A stretch of 64,000 bases of DNA from Apodemus sylvaticus (taxonomy: Eukaryota; Chordata; Mammalia; Rodentia; Muridae). Location: positions 25,586,924 through 25,650,923 of the forward strand of contig NC_067495.1 in the NCBI RefSeq assembly GCF_947179515.1. The letters run 5' to 3'. Of this stretch, positions 22,700-34,366 are shown piece after piece. A program made the position numbers and the translations under genes. The number at the start of each line of letters is the position of its first letter. The first letter of the stretch is position 1. The notes under the pieces are model-generated. The model did not search any database. It was given only the letters and a program-made list of their open reading frames with translations, and was not told the origin of the DNA.

Positions 22700-23650
22700 A
22701 AGATTCTACGGTACAAGTCTGGGAGGTAGAATGGAGGGTTTTTGAAAGGAAATTGGTTTAGCCTCAGGAGACTGCAAGGCCCCTTTAGGAGGCCTGTGAG
22801 GTCCAAACTGTCACTCTAACAGCACTAAGGCGTTATTTACTTCTGCCACTGTACTGACATTTGCATAGTGAAAGTGCTGATGCTGTAGCACAAAGCAGAC
22901 AGTGGCTCTAAAGTGCAGGGAGCACATTCTTCAGCACTAAGCATTGCAGCAAAAAGAAAGAAAACTGCAGAGCTGGTTTCATGTCAAAACACCCTCAGTA
23001 CAAAGGAGACATCCATCTATCTGCAATGCCACATATATTAACATACAGGACATTTCTTAAATCACAAACCTAAGAGCATCTCTTTGAATATTCCATGTAC
23101 CAAGAGCGGGGGAAATGCAGAACACTCGGACTGCACATCGACAGATGGCCATAATCTTCAGGAAAGTTCTGCTTCAGCCCACCTAGCGCCTTTTCTCATG
23201 GAACACTACAATTTTTTTCTAGAAAGCAACTCTGACAGGCTATAGTTACTCAGACAGCCGTTTAGAAGAGATGCTCTCAGTCTTGAACTAAGTGAACAGC
23301 TTGTCATTTCAAAGAAAACAACTGCTGGTATCTGTTGGCAGTGAACTTGGGGAAACTTGTACTTGCCACAGTGAGACTGACAGCTTCCCCTGCGCTCATG
23401 ACTTCTTGATGAAATCTTAGTAGTGATATAAAGACATGGGACTTCATGTGGCTTAATAAAATGTGGCAGTGTTGGGAATTCAGACATAGGTTCCCACCCA
23501 CTGCTAATGTTTTGCAAATAATCAGTGTGTAACTTGACAAAATCATTTCTGATTATAAGAGTCCAACATTCAGGTTACAGCAATGGGTTTGAATAGCTCG
23601 AGTACTAAAGGATCATCAATTGGTTTCAGATTCCACGTGGCCAACAGTCT
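22700..23650. other. Long-intron sequence, repeat-free
   Basis: The longest frame here (minus strand, 23206-23517, 103 codons) has no recognisable domain, no splice-flank logic and no second exon. Confidence 0.45.
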
Positions 23651-23655
23651 GTAAG

Positions 23656-23770
23656 AGACTACTCGGGCAGCTTACTTGGTAAAGCGCTTGCTGTAAAACT
23701 TGATGACCTGAATTGATCTCTGGGACCCACATGGAGGAATGAGAGAAATGGCTTCTGTGAGTTTTCCTTT
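23656..23770 (+). repeat. B2/B3-like SINE fragment
   Basis: TTACTTGGTAAAGCGCTTGCT and CTGGGACCCACATGG are the tRNA-derived part of a B3-type element. Confidence 0.65.
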
Positions 23771-23807
23771 CACCACCATCCCCCAAAGTATTATTTATAT
23801 ATATATT

Positions 23808-23950
23808 TGGTTTTTCGAGACAGGGTTTCTCTGTGTAGCCCTGGCTGTCCTGGAACTCATTCTGTAGACCAGGCTGGCTTCGAACTCAGAAATCTGCCTG
23901 CCTCTGCCTCCCAAGTGCTGGGATTAAAGGTGTGTGCCACCACTGCCCGG
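23808..23950 (-). repeat. B1 SINE, well preserved
   Basis: Full antisense B1 from TTCGAGACAGGGTTTC to CCACCACTGCCCGG. Confidence 0.96.
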
Positions 23951-24421
23951 TATAAAATATCTTTTCAAAAATGAAACTACTACTTGCTGAATCTTGCCAT
24001 TAGCAGAAAAGAATTTCTTACTCTATAATTATTTTTCAAGGTCACTAAAAACTCCTCCAATCTCAACCTTTGAGAGATGGAATTCAACTCTCATATATCT
24101 CAACTAAAGTAGGACCAGTCAAGATACCACTGAATAAATACAGAGGCAGAATCCACATGCCTCATATTAAGCCTCATAAAGGTTTTAAAAAGTAGAAAAT
24201 GGTATTTACTCCTCTCACTAAAGTATTATTTTAATTTGGACAGTATTTCTCTTTTTGACGATGCTATTTAAGATAATATTGGATGGGTTTATTATATGAT
24301 TTTAATATATAAGTTGAACTAAGGATGTAGCTAAGTGGTAGAACAATGGCCTAGCATATGTAATGAAACTACTACTCTTGGGTTTCATTCTGCCAAAACT
24401 AAAAGTTTACTATTAATTATA

Positions 24422-24426
<5 letters not shown>

Positions 24427-24502
<76 letters not shown>
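24427..24502 (+). repeat. Compound (TA)n(CA)n microsatellite
   Basis: About 18 TA units followed by about 20 CA units. Confidence 0.97.
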
Positions 24503-24504
<2 letters not shown>

Positions 24505-24509
24505 CAATA

Positions 24510-26100
24510 TTGTTGAAAAGGGTCTCTAATTTTAAGAGTATAAAGAAGCTTAACATCCTGAAGTCTGACAATCATCAATTCAGAGCACTGTAAGGTATTA
24601 TGAAGTCAGTTTATGGCAGGGAGGCCTCCATTAAAGAGCTAAGCACAGACACACAGTAACTCACCTTCCAGTCGTGCTGTGTCTCTTATAGATGCAGACA
24701 CGAATGTTTACCCATGTACTGACAGGAATGCTGCGACTATTTCTACTGTCATGTAAGGAATCATTTCTCAGAACTTCCAGTTCTGTGGCATACTATGAAA
24801 ATCTTAAAATAGATTAATCACCAACATTTGTAAAATAATATGTGAGCAAAAGAAGCTAGGTGACTATATAAAAGTTAGACACTTACATGGCTGGGAATAA
24901 ATGAATTCAAATAGATACTTGTTAGTCCTTTCTTTTGCTTTCTATAGGACTGACTGCCTTTGCATTTCCTAAGGATCATACTTAACACTTTGCCTAGTCA
25001 AATAGGGGAGCAGGGGACTGCAGAAACTGACCCTGAATAGGGAAAACTAGCTCTAAGTCCAAATAATACTGATTTTCAGAGCAGGAAGATCTTCAGGAAG
25101 TGAGTCTGGGGTCTACCAACATTCAGCATTCTTGACCATTTGGGGGTCAGCATCATTTGCTTTCCTGGGTCCACTCATTGACTCTCTTGATCTGATGCTA
25201 TGTGTGAGACAATGTACCTGGGCTTGGGCTTGCAGGTGTTCCTCTCTCAACACTTATCCTTGTAGGGGGTGGTGAGGAAGCAGCATGCAAGTATGTAACT
25301 TTCACTTAGAAGAAGAAGAGAGACAACATAGGGACTTGGGGAGTGAGGCAGGACAAAAGTCCTTGGTTAGTGTGAGATACTGACAAAAAGGTCTATGGAT
25401 GGACTGAGTGTAGATAAGCCTTGGAGAGCACACATGCTCCCAGGATAGGCACTGGGGAAAGAATGTTGAATCAATGGGGTGTGGAGCCAAAGTTTAGCTG
25501 AGTTTCTCAAGGACACCCGGGTAGTTAGGAGAAGTTGGAAAAGAAAAGCAGGTGGGCCCTCCTCCAACTGTAGGAGGCAGTCAAGCCTTCTTGAGCCTCT
25601 GTGCTTCATTTGCAAGCAGGAGAGGGGGCAGGTTTATGTGCAGGAGAGTGACATGATTGGGGATGTGCTTGTGAGATTCATCTGGCACTGGTGTGTAGGC
25701 TGGACCGGAGTGGGTGCAAGCTACAGTCTTCAGCTGTGGGTGGAGGCAGAACCAGGCTTTCTGAGTTTTATTCAAAGGGGACAGGGGCGTTGTCAAGGGA
25801 AGCAGGAAGGATAAAAGACAAAAGCCACACAGCTATTAAGCAATCAGTGTCACATGCCAGTTTTTAGAAGTGAATAAACGAGAAAGGGCAAGAGAACTTA
25901 TGTGAAGCCATCTTCATAATGCCATTCTAGAAAAAAAGCACAGAAACCCGGAGAGAAGGCAAAGCCAAGGATGTTTTGGGAAAGGAGCAACAAAGAAGGG
26001 ATTAAAGAGAGCGTGGTGATCTCTGGGTATGACAAATAACACATCATCATACTTGGTACATGAGGAAGTCAAGACTTAAACCTTTGAAATCAATGCAGGG
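24510..26100. other. Long-intron sequence, unassigned
   Basis: Overlapping short frames at 25300-25815 on both strands have no recognisable product. I identify no repeat. Confidence 0.4.
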
Positions 26101-26340
26101 TGATGGCTAATTCTGACTGTCAACTTGACAAAATCTAAAATCTCCTAGGAGGCAAACCTCTGGGCATGTCTGTGGGGCAGTGTCTAGATTGGGCTAACTG
26201 AGGTAGCTAGGCCTACCCTATGTGTGGGTAGCACCACCCCATGGGCTAAGGTTCTGGACTGAATATAAAAGAGAAAGTATGCAATATCTGATTTAAGCGC
26301 TATCTGATCCTTGACTGTGGATTCAATGTGACCAGCTGCT

Positions 26341-26462
26341 TCACAACTATAATTTTGCTACTGTTATGAATCATAATGTAAATATCCATGTTTGCCCATG
26401 GTCTTAAGTGATCCTTATGAATGACCCTCAAAGGGTCACAACACACAGGTTGAGAACCACTG
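26341..26462 (+). mobile_element. URR1 hAT-Charlie element, 3' half
   Basis: It lacks its 5' half and ends in the terminal inverted repeat GGTTGAGAACCACTG. It is inserted in the rodent L1 tail. Confidence 0.85.
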
Positions 26463-26516
26463 GTTACACCTGTAATACTCATAGCACCATGACTTCTTCA
26501 CCATGATGGTCTATAC

Positions 26517-26750
26517 CAGTGGTTCTCAACCATCCTAATGCTGTGACACTTTAATACATACAGTTCCTCATGTTGCACTGACCCACCAACCATAAAATTA
26601 TTTTCATTGCTACCCCATAACTTTAATTTGGCTGCTGTTTTGAGTCATAATGTAAATACTGGTGTTTTCCAATGGTCTTAAGTGACTGCTGTGAAAGAAA
26701 GGGTTGTTTTACTCCCAAAGGGATCGAGACCCACAGGTTGAGGATCACTG
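26517..26750 (+). mobile_element. URR1 hAT-Charlie element, full length
   Basis: It begins CAGTGGTTCTCAACC and ends GGTTGAGGATCACTG (imperfect terminal inverted repeats). It is flanked by 8-bp duplicates GTCTATAC (26509-26516) and GTCCATAC (26751-26758), the duplication length expected of hAT. It is non-autonomous, with no transposase. Confidence 0.92.
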
Positions 26751-26839
26751 GTCCATACCTTCAAACCATGAGCCCAAATAAATCTTTCCTCTCTTAAGCT
26801 GCTTTTATCAGGTGTTTTGTGGCATCAATGCTACTTCCA

Positions 26840-28165
26840 CCTCAAAACAAGGCATTTATTTATTTGGTTTACAGGAAAGTAACCATAGGTCATCTGTAAG
26901 TGAATGGGTTCATATGTTTTATTAAAACACTATGGGTGGTATCACAAACAGTCATAAGAATTTCCACTAATTACCTCCAGGAAACGATTACAAGGCACAG
27001 GAACACAAGAGTTTCAGTCCTTGCTTCTCCTTCTGGGAGATGTTTCAACACTGGTACTATTCTCCTTAGGACAAAAGCATTGTCTGCAAGTTTATAGATA
27101 AAATCCAAGCATAACTTCAGAGAAAGGTTCAACCTATTTAACCGGCATTTTGCGACCAGAAACATTTCATTTGGTATCAGCTTGTCACAGACACAGAAAC
27201 TCTTTATGTATATGGCTTATTGGGAAGTAAACCTGGATGACCAAAAGGACACAACCTGAAGAGGTGGGGCCACACAAGCTGCCAATGTCTTCTTCCCTGC
27301 CATGCCAAAGTATGTCCACTTACCTCTAAGAGGGCCAAAAGATGCCAAGGCAAAATTAAGTAGTCATTGCTGAAAATAATACAAAGAAGTGATAAGATAT
27401 CACTATTAGACCTCAACAATTGCAAACAACTGAAAATTACTCATTCTGGAATAATCCAAGCTTTGTTCCTAAGAACTTTTGTGACTGGCAAATAGCTCTA
27501 GGTCAGCATCCAGGGCTGACGGATTCTCACTTCCTCTCCACTTTCTTTGCTTGCCTGCTGTGAGCTAAGGAGCATATACAAGAGCAAGTGACCAGGTAAG
27601 CAGATGCACGTGGGCAGTCAACTGGGCCACTGGGACCCAAAGCTGTGATACTCAGGTACTGGCAGAAGAGCAGCCCTAAATTGGAATGCTTGTAAACAAA
27701 CCAGAAATGTTTTTTGGATATATAAGTTAGCTGAGTTATCCTTTTTGCTAAGTAAGCTAGGAAACAGTTACTCTACAGTAGACTACATTTTATAAAAATA
27801 AGAAAGGAAAGGACCTAGGAATACTGAGACTCAACAGTATGAGTGTGTTCACAGTGTATTCACCTCCACCGAACCAGAAAATCACAAGTGACTGGAAGCA
27901 TGCTGTAGAGGAAGGGCTTCCCCAACTTGAGCTCTACATACTCCGAAAGCTGCCACTGAATGTAGACTCTAGGAATCAGAGTGGCAAGGGCCATCAGAAC
28001 CTACAGGACATGGCTACCCCTCTAAGGATGGAGGAATACCCACCACAGACACAGACACCGTGTTCCTGGCACATGTCCAAAGAGTAAGGAGGGGGTTTCT
28101 CTCTTGAGATATGACTCCAAATCATAGTAGCCATACATCCTTAAGTTCTGAAAGAGTGAACCTAA
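26840..28165. other. Long-intron sequence, unassigned
   Basis: I recognise no repeat or exon. Confidence 0.4.
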
Positions 28166-28169
28166 GGGA

Positions 28170-28292
28170 CAGAGGAACTTGGGAAGCAAAAGAAGGTGGA
28201 TCTCTAAGAATTTGAGGCCAGTCTTGTCTCCATAGTATGTTCCAGGACACCTAAGGCTACAGGTAAGACCTTGTCTCACAAGAACATAAAAC
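28170..28292 (+). repeat. Diverged B1 SINE
   Basis: The 3' two thirds of a sense B1: GGTGGATCTCTAAGAATTTG, GTTCCAGGACACC, AGACCTTGTCTCAC. Confidence 0.75.
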
Positions 28293-28295
28293 AAA

Positions 28296-28413
28296 ACAAA
28301 CCTGTAACAGCACTTGGAAGGAGGAAGCAGGAGGATCAGGAGTTCAAAGTCATCTTCATCTACATAGAGAGTTCAGGTTCAACATGGGCTCCATGAGACC
28401 CTGTCTGGGGGTG
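28296..28413 (+). repeat. Second diverged B1-like SINE, in tandem
   Basis: CCTGTAACAGCACTTGG, GAAGCAGGAGGATCAGG, CATGAGACCCTGTCTGG directly follow the previous copy in the same orientation. Confidence 0.7.
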
Positions 28414-28657
28414 AGAGTGGGCAATGGCCAGAGTAACTATCAAGTCTTACAGTGAAAAAAAAAAGGTATGTGTTTTGGGGGAAAATCAAGGAAAAAGACA
28501 CTGGACTGACCATGACCTTTCTGGTGAGGGATAGTGGAAGTTGAGGTAAAGTGGTCTCTCATAGTGACTGCACAGTGAGAGAGGCATTTTTCTTTGCCAA
28601 TGACTTTCTGGTTAGCCAGTATCAACACCTCCATGGAAAGAAACTGAGAACTATATT

Positions 28658-28680
28658 GGGACGGTGGGGGTGGGGGAGGG
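28658..28680 (+). other. G-quadruplex-prone sequence
   Basis: Four G runs of 3, 5, 5 and 3 with spacers of 5, 1 and 1 nt fit a canonical G4 pattern on the strand opposite to the Gpm6b coding strand. Confidence 0.8.
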
Positions 28681-28699
28681 AAGACATACAAGCCATATG

Positions 28700-29690
28700 G
28701 ATTTCTCTATTTTTTCCCACCACACCATCTGGTTTAGAATCTAAGTACAGGATGACAACTGTGTTGATTTTAGAGCAGAAAAAAAAAAACCTAAACCAAA
28801 AAACCTGGGGAGACAATGGTATGGCTGGGGCAGGTCTCGCTCTGTGACTGAATCTACAATCTTTACACTGGTGGTGTGGGGTAACAGTGTTCCAGATACA
28901 AATGGGACTTCAGACATACATTTGGTGCGTGAGAGACCAAGGATTGAGGTGAAGTAATACAAAAGTTAGAACAGCATGTCCATATAAACTGACTTTCAGG
29001 ATCTCTTTTTAAAGTTCAAATCAAGTACAAGGACTTTCTTTCCTCCAGGCAAGAACCTGATAGCTCCTAGAATTCTTTCCTTATAACAGTCACCAGCAAC
29101 TTTGATACCATAGGCAGCCTAGACCTCTCCTTATGCCTTGAATTTTAAAACCTCTGAAAATATAAGTTTTAAATTGGGGCAGGGAGGGCAGAATGGACTC
29201 ACCTTGCTTGGTGCTGAACCTTGAGCTGAATGGCCAATGGAATGGGGTTTCTCAGAACAGAGCTGGGTTCTTGAGAAAGGTGAGTGCAGTGCAACATGGT
29301 GTTGGCACCCTGCACAAGCTGTATCACCTCCAAAACCTCATATTCTTCAGGGCTCCCAAACAAACCAACCTTAGGAAAAGTCTTTGGTGCATTACACTTT
29401 TTGTTTGTATTTTTGTTTTCATTTTCTTCTCAGCTGCAATTGCAGCTTCAAATGCCCCACTTTCAGAGGTTTGGTTGTCAGGTGGAAAGTGCACACATCT
29501 TACTCCAATGCTTTTTTATGAAACTGCCTAATGCCTGGAGAACTCCCCTGGAGCCACAGACAGACTTATGTTTTCCTCTAGGAAAATGACAGTGTTTATT
29601 CTTTACCACACGATTTGGTGCCTGGGGGTCCAAAAATGACTCAAAGGTCTTTCTAGATGTCCAACTACCCTAGTATCATTAATTTTTATT
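28700..29690. other. Long-intron sequence, unassigned
   Basis: I recognise no repeat or exon. Confidence 0.4.
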
Positions 29691-29755
29691 ACATTTATTT
29701 GTTCACTTATAATTGTATATTTATCACACACGCATGCATGCACACTCATACTTGT

Positions 29756-29757
<2 letters not shown>

Positions 29758-29795
<38 letters not shown>
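29758..29795 (+). repeat. (CA)n microsatellite
   Basis: 19 uninterrupted CA units, lying inside a SINE tail. Confidence 0.97.
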
Positions 29796-29799
<4 letters not shown>

Positions 29800-29898
29800 G
29801 TTGGAGAATCTTCTACCATGTGGGTCCTAGGTATCGAACTTAGGTTATCGGGCTTGGTATCAAATGCATTTACCCACTGAGCAATCTTGCCAACGTAT
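29796..29898 (-). repeat. B3-like SINE
   Basis: CTACCATGTGGGTCCTAGG and TACCCACTGAGCAATCTTGCC are antisense B3 landmarks. The CA run to the left is its tail. Confidence 0.75.
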
Positions 29899-30097
29899 TC
29901 TTTGTTTTTCAACTTAGTCTTAATATAACCAGTATCCTGTCTCAAGAGCAGCAGTTTCTGATTCCTACCTGGTAACATAATCCCTTCTTCTTCTTTCTGC
30001 CATAGATTATATATATTTAATTGCATGGTGTGAGTGTGGGAAAACAGACAACTAAAAAATGGATTTAAGATATAACTTATAAACCAGAAAGTTCATT

Positions 30098-30222
30098 TCT
30101 TTAAAGGTAGGGTCTTACTATGTATTACTCGATCAAGTCATCCTCCAATTTGTGGTAATCATCCTGCTTCTGCCTCCCAGGTACTGGGGTCAGGGGTATG
30201 AGTCCCAGTGGCTGGCTCACAT
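30098..30222 (-). repeat. Old B1-like SINE
   Basis: TAGGGTCTTACTATGTATTAC to CTGCTTCTGCCTCCCAGGTAC, ending CCAGTGGCTGGC. Confidence 0.65.
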
Positions 30223-30229
30223 CTATTCT

Positions 30230-30645
30230 AAATGTTACAATTCAATGTTTGAATGAATCTAGAGTTGTGTGATCATCCCCAGAATCTCATTTTAGAACAG
30301 TTTTCTCAGCCCAAGAGATCCTTGGTTCTCATCTGTAATCAATCTCTGCTCCATGCTTCCCTGGGCCTCTGGCAACCAACTCTCTAAGGACTGTCTCTAA
30401 AAAGTCACCATTTCTGGAAAGTCAATACAAATGGAGTCTTACAACACTTGGGCTCTTATGTCTGGCTTCTTTTACATAGGTTCCTGCCTTTAATGTGTAT
30501 CTATGCCATGGCATGTAATAGTACTTTATTCCGTTTCATTGTTGAACAGGAATCTATTGTATGGTTGTATCACAGGGAATGGCAACAGCAGTTTTTAAAC
30601 CAAGATCCTATCCCTCACCACCACATTCTTTGAAGGATCTATGCT
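30230..30645 (-). mobile_element. Ancient L1 (L1M-type) 3' fragment
   Basis: Antisense landmarks of the mammalian L1 tail appear in order: CTCTGGCAACCAACTCTC, AATACAAATGGAGTCTTAC, TGGCTTCTTTTACATAGG, TAGTACTTTATTCCG, CTATTGTATGGTTGTATCAC. Confidence 0.78.
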
Positions 30646-30708
30646 AAAGAATGCCCAATCCATTCTTGTTTACCTTATAGGCATACACAGAACACACACC
30701 TACGGGCC

Positions 30709-30825
30709 AGGGCAGCAGCTCTGTTGGTAGAAGCTTGCTTAGCATACACGAGGCCCTGGGTTTGATCCCCAGCACCATAGAAACCGAATATGGTGATATA
30801 CACCTGCAATTTTAGCACAAGGTCA
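30709..30825 (+). repeat. ID/B4-type SINE
   Basis: GGCCAGGGCAGCAGCTCTG, GCTTAGCATACACGAGGCCC, TGGGTTTGATCCCCAGCACC, then a B1-like start. Confidence 0.82.
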
Positions 30826-30901
30826 TCTTTCAGATGTTTACAGATAATCTGGGATCCATGACTTTGTCAAGAAGAGGAAGAAGACTTGAAAACTACTACC
30901 A

Positions 30902-30938
30902 ACAGCAGTAGTAGTAGCAGCAGCAGCAGTAGCAGCAA
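30902..30938 (+). repeat. (AGC/AGT)n trinucleotide tract
   Basis: About 12 imperfect trinucleotide units. Confidence 0.85.
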
Positions 30939-31039
30939 ATTGCAGACCTGCATGAAAGGGCCCTAGGCAGGCCCCAGGCCTGGCAAACATGGTGCCAGCA
31001 AGCCTCGCCCCTTCTCCCTTTCCTTCCATGTAAACCATA

Positions 31040-31410
31040 GATTACACCCCTAAAGCTAGCCATCAAGGTCCATTTCCTTTTTTAGACACTTTTTTATGCC
31101 AGACTTGTTCCTGAGGATGACTACCAAAGTCCAACAATCAAAAGCCCCCTTTAGTTCACCTAACATCATGCCCAATCAAAAGCTACCAGCGCATCCTAGC
31201 CCATTCTAACACAAACCTCTCCTTTGTCTCTTCTTAAAAATTACACCTGCAAGGTCATGGGCTGCTATTTTTCTGTCTGAGTTGGAAAGCAGCCACTTTA
31301 ACTTTTCTTCCCTGCTTAATAAAGGATCCCTCTGTGAAAACGGGTGTTTGGGCATGGTTTGTGCTTTATCTGGTGACTGGGAGGGATCCCAGAACGTGTA
31401 GGGCTTTCTT
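31040..31410 (+). repeat. LTR-like sequence, family not identified
   Basis: The segment has the AT-rich, CA-rich look of a rodent LTR, with AATAAA at 31318-31323 followed by GATCCCTCTGTG and GGGAGGGATCCC. Edges are not fixed. Confidence 0.4.
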
Positions 31411-31664
31411 CACCATCAGCCCTATGTGGAATGATGAAATATAGGACCCAAGACACAGAACTAAATCTAAGTCGGATTTCATGATAATTAACCTCATGGT
31501 TCCATTTTAGGTTTTAAAGGAAAATGAGCAGATCTGCCATTCAACAGGATATTTTGTACCATCCCTCAAGACTTCTATATCTAATGTCATTTGCCATACT
31601 GATATTTCTTTGTTCTTTTTAGAGGTATGTGTGTGTGCACACATGTACACATAGACTAAAGGTT

Positions 31665-31906
31665 AATGCTGGGTATCTTCCTCTATTGATCTTTCCCTTA
31701 TTTTTTTGAGACGGGGCTTTTCACTTAACCTAGAACTCATCGATTGGTTATGAACTCCAGTGATCCACTTGTCTCTATACCCCTTATGCTGGGATTACAG
31801 ATCCATACTGCCATCTGCTTCTGCATGGGTGCTGAGGGGTTGAACTCTAGTCTTCATGCTTATGAAACAAAAACCTTTTCTACTGAGACACCTCCCCAGC
31901 CCCTAC
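31665..31906 (-). repeat. B4/RSINE1-type composite SINE
   Basis: Antisense B1 part (GAGACGGGGCTTTTCAC to TATGCTGGGATTACAG) is followed by a tRNA-like end (CTACTGAGACACCTCCCCAGC). Confidence 0.75.
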
Positions 31907-31984
31907 AACTGCCATTTTTGGTTGGTTCCCTAAACACACTACACAATGGGAGAGAAATGGCATTGCAGATTGAGACAAAATGAT

Positions 31985-32790
31985 AGTAATATTTTAAGCT
32001 TACTGTTGAGTTTATATGACCCATCACCAGTCCTTTGTATTACATTTTACATGTCTTGAGCTACCAACTTATACTGAGCTAAGAGAGCAAAACACTAAGA
32101 CACATTCAGGCTTTGGGGCTGGGGAATGGGGAGATGCATACTGCTTAGTATCTTCTCCATCTCAAATCCACCAAATGATTCATACATATAGTTTGCTCAG
32201 ACCTAGCCTCTTAATGGTCATAGAGATGAGTGTCCTTCACAAGCAAGAAAAATAGAAACTGAGCTCAAAGGTCCTGCCTGCCCCATGTATAGCTTTCTGA
32301 TCTTAATTTCACAGGCTTTTGCTTTGTATAGGTTGATATTAAATGAGAGTGGTACAAAGCCGCACCATGGAAGAGCTATGGAGACATGCTCAATACTTTC
32401 AGAAGCGAGGCTCCTTGACATCTCTGACCCAGTTCTGGGCCCTGTGGTGGATATGTACATATCCCTGCCACCAATACTAATTCAGACATCTGAAAGTCTG
32501 TGGTTAACCCAAGGGCATAGCTTACTACATGCTGTACCCTTTGATACAAAGAAATGGGCTGAGGAAAGAGAAGGAAGGTGGGAAGAAGGTGGAGAAAGAT
32601 GGGGTGGAATGGAAAGGGGGAGGAAAAATGAAAATGATTAAAAAAATTATTAAAGGGCAATTTCCACCCACACCCATGTCAACAAATGAATGCATCAAGC
32701 AAAACATAAAATATCACCAAACTGAAAGAGCCATTATAAATCCCAATCAAGATAACAGTCGAGTTGCTTGTGGAATTCACCCCAAGGCTG
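31985..32790. other. Intronic sequence left of the cassette exon
   Basis: A GA-rich patch lies at 32555-32655. The region just downstream (gene sense) of the cassette exon shows no repeat I can name and could hold splicing enhancers. Confidence 0.4.
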
Positions 32791-32797
32791 TATTTAC

Positions 32798-32917
32798 CTG
32801 GACTGCTCAAGGGGCCAGCCCTGTCCCCCAGGGTTGGCACAGGACGGTACTGATGGTTCTTTGAGCCTGGGTACATCCAGTGGTACCTGCCAATTTCCAT
32901 TTCAGCTCTGCTGTTCA
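32798..32917 (-). CDS. Gpm6b: Gpm6b alternative 40-residue cassette exon (beta segment)
   Basis: The 120-bp exon lies between TTGGCAG| and CCAG|GTAAAT. It encodes a 40-residue insert starting VNSRAEMEIGRYHW and ending with PLSSP plus a split Gly codon. It enters and leaves in phase 1, so it can be included or skipped without a frameshift. From family knowledge, M6B isoforms differ by this N-terminal insert. It is polar, with Tyr/His/Pro-rich stretches and no membrane segment, and would extend the cytosolic N-terminus before the Cys-rich palmitoylation motif. The acceptor lacks a clear pyrimidine tract, which fits regulated inclusion (inference). Confidence 0.93.
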
Positions 32918-32959
32918 CTGCCAATTTCAGTGGCAAAGAGTCAGTGTCTTTCTCCAGCA

Positions 32960-33975
32960 AAGATTCTATAATCAGCATTTCTATTTATTCTCTTACCAGT
33001 AAAGGAAAACGGGGTGTTAAAGAAGATGCTATCAAAATGCAACCTTTCAGTACCAATCTATCAATTCAACATGAGAAATTTCAGAATCAGTTGGACTCTT
33101 GTCCTCCATCTTTGAATTTACGTTTATACAAATTACCAACATTTTTTTTTTGGTTTCTATTTTCTGTATTATCTCATACTCTAAAATGTTCATTTGGGGA
33201 TGGTACTATTCATGTTAAAATATGGCTTCTCATAATGTGTTTCTTTTGATTTATTTCCTTTCCAGACAAACAGAGACCTGTAATTATTGCCAGCTGCACA
33301 GGCAAAGGTGAACAGAGTGCCTTACTTTCTGGAATGGTACCTGGTTTCCATTCTAGAACTCTGGTAAATTATTCTATGGCCTTTTGAGTTCAGAATGTAA
33401 CTCTCACCTTCCCATGGACACCTGAAATAATCTTGGTCACTTCATCTTCAAATCAGGACATTACATGGTCCTGAATATTTTGAATTGAATCCCATTTCAA
33501 TAATCTTTCTATGTGTCATAGAGAAGGAACTGTTTACTCAAATGGCAACAAATAGCCTCCCAGGGACTCAGGTCACTATCTGGTAATACATTCCCCACTT
33601 CTTAGGGGATTGGAGAAGCAACAATACTTCTCAAATTGTCTAGCATAGAATATAGGCTTCTAGTCATTCTTAATGGAATTCTAATCCTGAGGTTCTTAAG
33701 AGGTTAAAAACGTCACTATGAGCCATCCATGCCTATAAATTCCATAAAATAAAGGAAGCGGTGATGTACTCTACGGTACTAAAAAAAACCTAAGTATTAA
33801 AAAATATCTTTGGCATTGATGTGGATAATCATTCCATCAGAAGATGAGGCTCTAATTTTCCACGTGGCACATCAAATCATTGAAGACCAGATAAATAACC
33901 ACACTGTGGAGCTAGTGAATGCCTATTCTCACCAGGTATGCCACAAACCTTAACCCACCTTAGAAATACCCCAGT
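32960..33975. other. Intronic sequence right of the cassette exon, repeat-free
   Basis: I recognise no repeat over about 1 kb upstream (gene sense) of the cassette exon. Confidence 0.45.
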
Positions 33976-33977
33976 TT

Positions 33978-34123
33978 AGCTGGGCGGTGGTGGCACACGC
34001 CTTTAATCCCAGCACTTGGGAGGCAGAGGCAGGTGGATTTCTGAGTTCGAGGCCAGCCTGGTCTACAGAGTGAGTTCCAAGACAGCCAGGGCTACACAGA
34101 GAAACCCTGTTTTGAAAAACCAA
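33978..34123 (+). repeat. B1 SINE, well preserved
   Basis: Full sense B1 from AGCTGGGCGGTGGTGGCAC to AGAAACCCTGTTTTGAAAAA, followed by a short (TA)n. Confidence 0.97.
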
Positions 34124-34277
34124 TATATATATATATACACCCTAGTTCCACTTGACAGTCTCTGAAAGCCCTCAAGTGATTTGAGACTGGGACACGCTGG
34201 GTAGTAGTGTTTTAGAGAGGACCCTTTCTGGCTTCAAGGTCAGATACACATATTTTATTTCAAAGAAAAAAGAAGAC

Positions 34278-34366
34278 CTAGGTGTGTATGCTACAGTGAT
34301 AGAGCAATTGTGTAACATATGTAAGACCCTGGGTTAAATTTCTAACACCCCCCCCCAAAAAAAATT
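34278..34366 (+). repeat. ID-like SINE fragment
   Basis: GACCTAGGTGTGTATGCTAC and AGACCCTGGGTTAAATTTC are a diverged ID body, ending in C9 and A-rich sequence. Confidence 0.6.

Larger units (their letters stand above)
26104..26832 (+). mobile_element. Rodent L1 (Lx-type) 3' end, split by two URR1 insertions
   Basis: GACTGTCAACTTGACAAAATC, GATTGGGCTAACTGAGG and CACCACCCCATGGGC (26104-26340), then CATGACTTCTTCACCATGATGG (26463-26516) and CCAAATAAATCTTTCCTCTC (26759-26832), follow one familiar rodent 3' sequence in order. The two hAT elements separate its pieces. Family name is from memory. Confidence 0.65.

Noticed and set aside
23206..23517. 103-codon minus-strand frame in a repeat-free part of the intron
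   Set aside because: No domain, no conserved motif and no flanking splice logic. The length is within chance for 64 kb.
25302..25814. Overlapping frames on both strands, up to 111 codons
   Set aside because: Mutually overlapping frames with no recognisable product; likely chance.
32529..32864. Plus-strand 111-codon frame overlapping the cassette exon region
   Set aside because: Shadow of the GA-rich patch and of the antisense Gpm6b exon.
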